NCBI GenBank assembly: GCA_024220505.1
Contig: JAKZZE010000033.1
Span: forward strand, 62,001 to 126,000
Reading direction: 5' to 3'
DNA length: 64,000 bases
From: Rhizopus arrhizus
Taxonomy: Eukaryota > Mucoromycota > Mucoromycetes > Mucorales > Rhizopodaceae
Shown: positions 56,378 to 64,000 of the stretch, one piece after another
How positions within the stretch are numbered: the stretch's first letter is position 1
Layout of the letters: each line of letters starts with the position of its first letter
Notes under the pieces: generated by a model
Databases searched by the model: none
Seen by the model: only the letters and a program-made list of their open reading frames with translations
What the model was told of the DNA's origin: nothing
Made by a program: the position numbers and the translations under genes

Positions 56378-58381
56378 TTAACAAAATGCACACCATCTCA
56401 ATCGTTCACTTATTTTTTCATCAATCCATAATCGACCTGTCTTATCGGATTTACAAGCCCTTAAAAAGTCTAAAATCAGTGCATTTGCTTGCTGTAATCG
56501 ACTGCTTCTTGTCCATGCATTTATGAGTGCTGTGTAAGTCGCTGTATTTGGTTTATGTCGCTCACTCTTCTTCATCAACTTAAAGATCTTTTGTGCTGTC
56601 TCTGGCGCATCATAATCACCGCATACATCAATCAGCGTGGTATACGTATATGTATTGGGTTCAACTGAGTGAGAAATCATTTCTTTATGGATGTTCAATG
56701 CACTTTCTATGCCCAACCGTTCGGCCTGCAATTTGAGTAGGATGGTATAAAGCACCGCATCTGGCTTCACACCTACCATAGAAGCTTCCTGAGTGATCCA
56801 GTGGAGGATTTGTGGCATGCGCTTATTAGTTTGCTGCGAAAGCGATTTGAGAACAAGTGAGATGGTGACTTCATTAGGCTCAATGTCATTCAAAAGCATT
56901 GTCTGAAACCAACGAAGGACACCATGCGTATCGCGTCTTCGAGCGCTAGCGCCCATTAGGGCACTGTAGGTGTAAATGGTTGGCGTTAAGTGATTTTGTA
57001 GCATTCGATTGTAAAAATATAGGCATTTACTGTGATCAGTAGTATGTGAATAAGCCCGTATCATTTCGGTATAGGTGACAACGTCAGGTTTAATCTTGAG
57101 CTTCAACATAGCGCCAAAAACATAGGCAGCTCGATCAGCTTCTTTCTGAGATGCAAATGTATGCAAAACAGCATTGAATAATTTCAAGCTTGGTTGTTGG
57201 CTGCTCTCTAAAAATTGTTCAAACAATTTTAAGACTTGGGTGTGATTCTTCTGTCTCCGGTAGGCATTCATCAAATTGATATAAACCATTTCATTTACAT
57301 TTACTTTTTCTGCATATCTCTCGCGCACCGTGTCTAACACCTGTTGAGCTTTTGATAGGTCCTTGTTTAGCAAAATTCTCCAAATCAGCTCGTCTAAGGC
57401 ATCGGCTCTATTTTTCAATCTCTTTTTAGGTATTCCCGTCACAAATTTGTCAATCAGTTGATGCGCTGCATCGCGTTTGTTTCTTTGATACTGGTGACAA
57501 ATACAGGCTATCCGCAATACGTCTGATGCTAAAACATGCCGTTCTTCACTTTCAGTCTTACCCGCTCCATGTAAGGCAATTATCCGTACTCGGTGATTGA
57601 GCTGATTCTGAGTAAGCGTTTTGTCCTTAAGCATCAACTGAATAAGATTTATACATAAATTTCTCGAAATCTTTTCTTTTCCTTCTTTATGTACTCTAAA
57701 AAACAGTGTCCAGGCCTCTTCTATTTCTTCAAACCGGATCAATCTAGTAATTTCTTTGCGAAGGGGTAAGTCAATATGCTGCACGGAAGGTAAAAACAGT
57801 TCTGCTGGGTGCTGATGGGTTTTCTGTACATAATCTAATAAGCTGTCCATTTGGCGTTGACGAATGTCTACCATGACGCTGGTGCAGAGCATTGACTTTG
57901 CAAATATGAGCAGTGCATACAGTGAGCAGCACATTGTCAAGGGTATGGTGTCTCCTCGGTTGGAAAGGGTAACAAAAAGGGTCCAAGCTTTGTCAGCTTG
58001 TCGAGTTCGAACAGCATGATCGAGATCAGATAAAGAGATTCGATTTGTTAAATTCAATATAGCTAATGATCTAGGCCATCGTATGGCTGACGATGGTGGT
58101 TTTAATAGAGCGGCAGAATGACTGGTTCTGCATAGTTTAGTGATCAAGGCAGATCTTCGTCTACGGGGTATGCAGTGAGTTGACATGATGAATAATTCTC
58201 TTTGTGGTGGTTGGAAGGTCTGTAACAATGCTTGTAGATGTGAATTCCGCCCGTGACAGGTCCCACTATTATGTTCGGGTGTACTAATAAGCCTAGAAAC
58301 ATCTTTTAGATGAGCCATAGACTTGCGCATAGTACATAAGGGATTATATAATAAAATAAAGTTGGGGAGGGGAACACACAA
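56378..58381 (-). CDS. pentatricopeptide repeat (PPR) protein, probably mitochondrial
   Basis: One intronless frame of 667 codons. Residues about 340-650 are PPR repeats, seen as KPDVVTYTEMIRAYSHT, TPTIYTYSALMGASARR, EPNEVTISLVLKSLSQ, KPDAVLYTILLKLQAE, EPNTYTYTTLIDVCGDY and KPNTATYTALINAWTRS. PPR proteins bind single-stranded RNA, one base per repeat, and in fungi act on mitochondrial mRNA or rRNA. The N-terminal 110 residues are rich in Arg, Ser and Leu (CIPRRRRSALITKL), suiting organelle import. The first ATG (58381) gives a hydrophobic start; the ATG at 58330 (MRKSMAHLKDVSRL) would give a more typical presequence and may be the true start. The lack of introns is unusual here. Confidence 0.87.
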   Translation of the reverse strand: MCVPLPNFILLYNPLCTMRKSMAHLKDVSRLISTPEHNSGTCHGRNSHLQALLQTFQPPQRELFIMSTHCIPRRRRSALITKLCRTSHSAALLKPPSSAIRWPRSLAILNLTNRISLSDLDHAVRTRQADKAWTLFVTLSNRGDTIPLTMCCSLYALLIFAKSMLCTSVMVDIRQRQMDSLLDYVQKTHQHPAELFLPSVQHIDLPLRKEITRLIRFEEIEEAWTLFFRVHKEGKEKISRNLCINLIQLMLKDKTLTQNQLNHRVRIIALHGAGKTESEERHVLASDVLRIACICHQYQRNKRDAAHQLIDKFVTGIPKKRLKNRADALDELIWRILLNKDLSKAQQVLDTVRERYAEKVNVNEMVYINLMNAYRRQKNHTQVLKLFEQFLESSQQPSLKLFNAVLHTFASQKEADRAAYVFGAMLKLKIKPDVVTYTEMIRAYSHTTDHSKCLYFYNRMLQNHLTPTIYTYSALMGASARRRDTHGVLRWFQTMLLNDIEPNEVTISLVLKSLSQQTNKRMPQILHWITQEASMVGVKPDAVLYTILLKLQAERLGIESALNIHKEMISHSVEPNTYTYTTLIDVCGDYDAPETAQKIFKLMKKSERHKPNTATYTALINAWTRSSRLQQANALILDFLRACKSDKTGRLWIDEKISERLRWCAFC

Positions 58382-59302
58382 GTGTCAAAAAAAAGTGTAT
58401 TTTTGTAAGCGTGTTTTTTTAGTTGCTCAAAATGAGGGCAGCGCTAAATTTTGCTAGGCACGGAACGGACGGTTTTTGTGACAGTGTGATGACGTATTAA
58501 AGAAAAGTAAGCTCAGACTGTGGTATTCACTTTCTTCCCAGTTTGGATAGATCTTCAATCTTTGGGATAGAAAACAAAACGAAAAGTTCAATTTAATTGC
58601 AATGGCTAAGGGCAGTTGTTTCCTATCATGTTATCGTTGCTGTATAAAATAGTATATGTTCATAATATATCTTGTTAGTTTACCTTTTTATTTTAATTAA
58701 ATAATATACAGAATAGCAACATTTCACTCCTCATTTAACTTACAAGGAGAGATAAATTAATTATGGCGTAGGCTTAGCTTCCTATAAGAATTCATACACA
58801 CTGTATGTCTCTCCTTTACTTTTTGGCATTTTCATTATGCACTCAAATTAAACTGGCGTCAAACTTGAATTTGTGAGGAAAGAAATAATAAGAGAGTCTC
58901 TTTTTAAATGTATTCCCATTCCAAGGGTTATATTCAATCATGCAAGGGCCGTTTCTTTTCGATTTTTGTGTTTAAAAAAGTATGAGATTTTTCAGTTGGT
59001 TCAAAGCATTCCTATGTAACAGAAATTTATTCCTTTTTTGTATTTGTCAAACACGCATAACCAATAAAATGCTTTAATGATAATCACTATATTTGGAAAC
59101 CTGTTTGTTTTCTGTCATTAACTCTTTTCCTTTTCCTTTTCTTAATACAAAAAAGAAGAGATAAAGATCTTTTTCTTATTTTTACTTTTTATAAAGGAAC
59201 ATAAATAGATCAACTCTTGTGACTTGTTTTTTGCTCACATAAAAAAGATTTTGATTTTCCCTTTTTATCTTTCAAATTTTGTATTGTACTTTTTAACAAC
59301 AA
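58382..59302. other. 0.9 kb shared upstream region of the PPR and kinase genes
   Basis: Between divergent starts. A TGACGTA motif (CRE-like) occurs near 58492, about 110 bases from the PPR start. Otherwise AT-rich with no supported gene. Confidence 0.5.
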
Positions 59303-60994
59303 ATGGTAAATTCTCAAGCAACAACTACATGTAAAATAAAGCCTTGTGTTTTTTATTGAGAATACATTTAGGATTCTTTAGTGAAATATTCCAGAGAAGA
59401 TAACACGTTACTTGAGGTAAGAGCAAGGCATAAAACAAGAAAAAATAACGCAAATGCATTTTTTTAGTCTGTTGAAAATAACGCAAAACTTTACCATCGT
59501 CGACAAGCCCCAATTTCACTAGAAATCGATACAAGTCTTTCAAAAACCAATGCATTTTTTAATACCAACGATACGGCTATACCTCGCCCACCACCTTCTA
59601 TTTCTCGTAAAATATCCATCAAGCAAAACAATACTATTCCAGTTGTACAGGAAAAGAATCACGAAAATTATGCTAGTCGTCTTCGAAACCTCGTGGCTGC
59701 CACACGTCAGGTATCTGTAGCACCCACACCTATACCCCAGTACTTGAACGTGAAAAAGTCAGTATTATCTGAAGAGCTAAGATCACCTACTTTCTCTGAG
59801 GTTGAAATCATGCCATTACCTACACCAAAACCTACCAATTCCAGAGAAAGAAAGCTCCCTGAAGCCACCAAATCAGAAGAAATAGCAATTATCTCATACC
59901 TTCATTCATCATACTCAAAGGAAATGCCAAAATTATCAGATGAACCTATACTTGGAGACTATATTGAGCAACCAATAAAAAGAGAACAACAAAACTACAA
60001 TCAAATGATTCATGTCATGGATGAGGATGTGATTGGAAAACAAATTGGTTCCTATAGAATTAGTAAATTACTTGGCGTTGGTGCATTCTCAAAAGTATAC
60101 ATTGGACATCATACAAAAACGGAGCAATTCTGCGCTTTAAAAATCATACAAAAAGGAAAGTTATTAAACGATCCGAGAATAAGGTCCAGTATTGAAAGAG
60201 AGATTGGTATATTAAAGGTAGTAACGTAATAATAATAGTAACAATAGTAATAATAACATTCTATAAATAGTACATCTATCACACAAACATAGTTCGCTTG
60301 GAAGCTACCATGGAAACAGAGCAATTTATTTGTATTGTATTAGAATATGTAGAAGGAGGCGAATTATTTGACCTTGTACAAAAAATGCATTATCAATCAA
60401 GACTTGCTCGGCAAAAAGTCGATGAGACAACAATAAAGAATCTCTTTTTACAATTAGTCAAGGCAGTAAAATGGCTGCATGAACATCATATTGTACACCG
60501 AGATCTGAAATTAGAAAGTAAGTAACTGTAAAATTTATACACTATATACAGATACTAATCAATATATAACAGACATATTGATTCATAAAGAGGATGAACA
60601 AATTGTACTAAAAATAACTGATTTTGGCTTGGCAAGAGTAGTTGATCCAGAATCACCTTTATTAACCACTCGCTGTGGAAGTGAAGAATATGCAGCACCA
60701 GAAATTCTACAAGGCAAAGGATATGATGGCAAAAAGACTGATACTTGGGCATTGGGTATCATACTATATGCTCTCTTGGTGGGTTATTTACCATTCCGTT
60801 ATGATATACGTAAACAAGAAAAAGTATCCCAGCTATTCTATCGTATCGTAAAAGCAGAAGTAAAATGGCCGACAGATGATCTTTCAGAAATAAGCGCGGA
60901 AGCCAAATTTGTTGTATCCAGGATACTAGAAAGAAATCCTGAAAAGAGAATTCATATCAATGATATTGAACATCTACCTTGGTTTAACTTATAA
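59303..60994 (+). CDS. Ser/Thr protein kinase, CAMK-like
   Basis: Exons 59303-59305 (ATG only), 59372-59416, 59468-60217, 60271-60517 and 60573-60994 give 488 residues. Residues 1-185 are a Pro/Ser-rich, non-catalytic region. The kinase domain (about 188-486) is complete: glycine loop LLGVGAFSKVYIG, ATP lysine in CALKIIQKGK, HRDLKLEN, DFG in ITDFGLARVV, CGSEEYAAPEIL, and the C-lobe DTWALGIILYALLVGYLPF. The APE and HRD-K motifs point to an active enzyme. I cannot assign a named subfamily. The 5' end is the least certain part: the ATG at 59303 is followed at once by GTAAAT, and only splicing there joins it in frame to DSLVKYSRED. Confidence 0.87.
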
Positions 60995-61144
60995 ATCATC
61001 CCCTCATTATTTTTTGCATGATCTTTCATAACGTCATCTTTTGGTTACACACACTACTCAAGAAATCTCTCGGCACACTTTTTCTTATTTATTGCTACTA
61101 TTTTTCCTTTTTTTCCTCTTTGTACTATATAATAATAAAAAAAA

Positions 61145-62203
61145 ATGTCAATGTTTGATAAAATAAAACAAAAAGCGAATGAAGCTGCGACAAGTTAGTA
61201 TCCTCTGATATTCAAAACACTTTTTGAATAATACATAAAATAGGTGCAACTCAATTAGGTCAACAAGCTACTCGTTCTATAAGTGACATGGCTAATAATG
61301 CAAGCAAAAGTAATAGATTAAAGGCTGTAAAAGCACCTTTTCTAAACAGTCTTGTTAGGTTCAAACGGAAACTTCAATAGTCCAATTCTTGGCAACTTGT
61401 CTGAAGAATGTGCCAAGGCTGCTCGTATTCTCGAGCAATTCATTAGTAAAAATAGAAAGAGAAAAATACAAACGCATTGCTTATAATATTTTCTTAAAGT
61501 CAAGGAAGAAATGGAGAATGGGTTTGATACAATTATTCCTGTATCTGTTATTAAAGAGGCAAAAGGGCTTGCTATCTTTACAGTTGTTAAGGCCGGTTTT
61601 CTTTGGAGTGGACGTGCCGGTAGTGGTATTGTAGTATCAAGGTAAGTTTGCTCTATGTACTTTATAATGACTCTCGTGTACTTATAAATGTTAAAGATTA
61701 CCTGATGGAAGTAAGTATTCTTACATAGGAATGTATTCTAGAGATTGACATCTTTTGGTTAAAAAGGATGGAGTGCACCTACTGCCATTGCAACCGGTGG
61801 TGTTGGGTTCGGTGCACAAATTGGAGCCGATATCACTGATTTTGTGTTGATTCTCAACAGCGAAGAAGCCGTTCGTGCTTTTTCTCAAGGTGGCAATTTA
61901 ACGTTGGGAGGCAATTTATCTGTTAGTGCAGGACCTATTGGAGCGGGCAGTGAAGCATCCATTGCGGGTGATATTCGTCAAAAGAAAGTAGCTCCTGTCT
62001 TTTCATACACAAAATCTAAAGGACTATTTGCAGGTATGAGCATTGAAGGTACCGGATTACTGGAATTACAAAAGGCAAACAGTAAATTTTATGGAAGACC
62101 TATCCGTGCAGAAGCATTATTAAAGGGCCAAATCGAACCACCTTCCGAGGCCAAAGTGCTGTATGATACTATTCAACGTGCAGAAAATCGTGATCCGTAT
62201 TAA
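61145..62203 (+). CDS. YSC84: Ysc84/SH3YL1-type SYLF-domain protein
   Basis: Six exons (61145-61193, 61244-61309, 61359-61445, 61500-61641, 61697-61710, 61767-62203) give 264 residues. The SYLF domain binds phosphoinositides and actin and, with Las17, promotes endocytic actin assembly. Motifs are PVSVIKEAKGLAIFTVVKAG, SGRAGSGIVVSRLPDG, WSAPTAIATGGVGFGAQIGA, DFVLILNSEEAVRAF and GRPIRAEALL. A C-terminal SH3 domain, present in yeast Ysc84 and Lsb3, is missing: the protein ends shortly after the SYLF domain at RAENRDPY. Exon 5 is a 14-base microexon that codes for the conserved LPDG turn. The gene starts 150 bases after the kinase stop. Confidence 0.9.
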
Positions 62204-62444
62204 AAAAGTCCTTTTTGATGTATAATAATTATGTATAATAAATAATAATATCTCCTATCAAACATCTTTTAAATAGTAAAATCCTTTTGTTCCATGTCAA
62301 TTCTCGGTTTAGAATTAAATCAAATGTTTGTGATTAAAGCAGTAGATTTTATCCCTACTAAGGAGATTTTTTTTTCCTTCTGTTTTCTTTTTTTTTTTTA
62401 AACAAGAAAAAAAGTAAACCACAGCTTGTTATTTTGTACTAAAA

Positions 62445-63910
62445 ATGTTTTATTATGCCGATTCCGATTGCTCCACTATTACTTCTTTTGACATAGAAGA
62501 TGATCTATTTTTTCCGCCTGTAACTTTATCGTTTCACAGTTCACTTTCATTTGAAATATTAAAACTCTACAAAGTAATATTAAACGAAGGTACAATAAAA
62601 ACAAAAAGCGCAAATAACATATAATAAAATAGAAAATACTACCTTCTAAAGCAACATTCGATCGTCGGCAGTCTTTTGTTAAAAAGATAAAAGCTATATT
62701 AAAGAAAGAATGGCCGAATCAAGAAATGGGAGTTCATTTATTTGGGTAAACAGCAACATAATATTTGAAAAGCGGGAACTTATGCTTGTAGGAAAATAAA
62801 ATAAAAAAAGATCTTCAAGTAATGGATTAAACACAAATCAATCTGACGTTGATATTTGCATTACATGTCCAATGTTAACTTGTATCCAAACCTTGGCTCT
62901 CGTGTTAGAGAAAAGTAATAGAAAAAAGTACAAATAGTAAAATATAAAAGAAGAAACTTATTTTTTTTTTTTAAAAAAAAAGGCGGGTTAGAAGTAACAA
63001 AAATCATCACTAATGCCAAAGTGCCAATAGCTAAAGTATGGGATCCTAAATTGTAAGTAAAAAGTAGTCTTTTGTCTTTGACTAATGAATCTGTATAGAA
63101 AACTAGCTTGTGATTTTAATATAAACAATACATTGGCACTTCAAAACACAAAAATGATAAAGACATATGTAGCCATTGACCCTCGGGTAAGGCCACTGAT
63201 ACTTTTCATTAAGCACTGGGCAAGGCATCGCAATATTGATGACGCGGGTAAGGATTATTTGAGCTCTATTTCTTTACACTGACACGAATGTTATAGCGGA
63301 TGGTGGTACAATATCGACTTACACATGGATCTGCATGGTCATTCACTTTTTACAAACACGACAACCACCCATTTTACCCAATTTACATGGAATACCACAT
63401 TCACTCTCTCCAGATAATTTGGTCATTCATGGACATAATACTTCCTTTTGCGACGATCTCACAAAGCTCCAGGAGTTTGGAAGAGCCAATCGCGAGACGC
63501 TCGGAGGACTCTTGTATGCCTTTTTCCGGAAATTTGGGTTTGAATTTGATTATCGGCAGCAAGTGATCTCTATTCGGTCAGGTAGAATACTGACGAGAAA
63601 AGAGAAAGGATGGGATCAAGGACTAGAAGGGCAGCAATTACTGTGTGTTGAGGAGCCTTTTGATGTACAAAGAAATTTAGGAAATTCAGCCAATGAAGAA
63701 GCAGTCAAAGGATTGATACTTGAGTTTCAAAGAGCTGTGCATGTCATTTTAGAAACTAAGGGAAATTTGAAGAATGTGTATGCTTCTTATAGGCAACAAG
63801 AGGATCTTTGCCCTAACCCACCTCTTTATTATTATCATGATCCTTATACTTATTTTAGGCCTTTTTCTATAGACAATAATAACAGAAAAAGAGGACCTCT
63901 TTGTATTTAA
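62445..63910 (+). CDS. Cid1-type nucleotidyltransferase (non-canonical poly(A)/poly(U) polymerase)
   Basis: Six exons (62445-62573, 62633-62745, 62811-62914, 62983-63052, 63099-63247, 63297-63910) give 392 residues. The Pol-beta catalytic core has LFGSSSNGLNTNQSDVDICI, with the first two Asp in SDVDI; the third Asp is in ACDFNINNTLAL. A central region with RVRPLILFIKHWARHRNI leads to the PAP/25A-associated domain (FGRANRETLGGLLYAFFRKF). Relatives add A or U tails to RNA for decay or stabilisation, in nucleus or cytoplasm. A histidine that favours UTP in Cid1 cannot be placed by eye, so the nucleotide used is open. The first exon is joined through the earlier donor (62574), because the later GT at 62589 leads out of frame. 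Confidence 0.9.
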
Positions 63911-64000
63911 CATTTTTATCGTTCATCATTTACCTTTTAAGGCAAACCTAGGGAAAATTTGTGTGAACAATAAAATAATGTGGAGAATTAAAAAAAATCT

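Overview
The window looks like nuclear DNA from a fungus, most likely an early-diverging (Mucoromycota/Mucorales-like) one. The genes carry many short GT-AG introns of about 45-70 bases. The DNA is AT-rich with long poly-A/poly-T tracts. The gene set mixes clearly fungal genes (STE12 with C2H2 fingers, a Num1/ApsA cortical anchor, ERG6, the 21 kDa complex I subunit, YSC84) with genes missing from many yeasts (an Abraxas-like scaffold, NDUFB2, AARSD1, DHX33, a Mei2-like RNA-binding protein). I resolved 31 protein-coding genes by joining exons by hand; every joined model keeps one open frame across all introns. I recognised no tRNA, rRNA, CRISPR array or intact mobile element.

Layout. 1-540 holds unresolved coding-like fragments. 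0.9-6 kb: EMC1, a small RnpA-like protein on the minus strand, and an ANKRD16-like ankyrin protein. 6-12 kb: a long promoter region, STE12, and ERG6 on the minus strand. 14-19.5 kb: a SWIM/RING protein (minus), a RING/coiled-coil protein, a SpoU/TrmH rRNA methyltransferase and a MEF2-type MADS-box factor. 22-26 kb: a subtilisin with a lysine/threonine-rich insert, then a calponin-homology-like protein (minus). 26.9-32 kb is compact: TIM8, histone H2A.Z, an Abraxas-like protein, a cyclophilin, ribosomal protein eL32 and NDUFB2. 32-41 kb: SNF5, DHX33, a GNAT acetyltransferase and CHL1/DDX11. 42-50 kb: COA3, mitochondrial prolyl-tRNA synthetase, a Mei2-like protein, AARSD1 and a complex I subunit. 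50-64 kb: the Num1/ApsA-like anchor, a PPR protein, a Ser/Thr kinase, YSC84 and a Cid1-type nucleotidyltransferase.

The genes do not form one pathway. Eight of them are predicted to act in mitochondria: the RnpA-like protein, the SpoU methyltransferase, TIM8, NDUFB2, COA3, prolyl-tRNA synthetase, the 21 kDa complex I subunit and the PPR protein. Another group acts on chromatin or genome integrity: H2A.Z, SNF5, CHL1 and possibly the Abraxas-like protein. Gene spacing is uneven. Many neighbours are 33-150 bp apart, while five gaps of 1.6-2.7 kb each lie upstream of one or two genes (STE12, ERG6, subtilisin, DHX33/GNAT, the Num1-like anchor).

The observations most worth following up are an array of TQT-type (dynein light chain LC8-like) motifs inside the Num1/ApsA dynein anchor; three genes whose start codon appears to be a 3-base exon by itself; a bacterial-type RNase P protein fold encoded through a GC-AG intron; an Abraxas-like protein next to H2A.Z; and the Lys/Thr repeat between propeptide and protease domain of the subtilisin.
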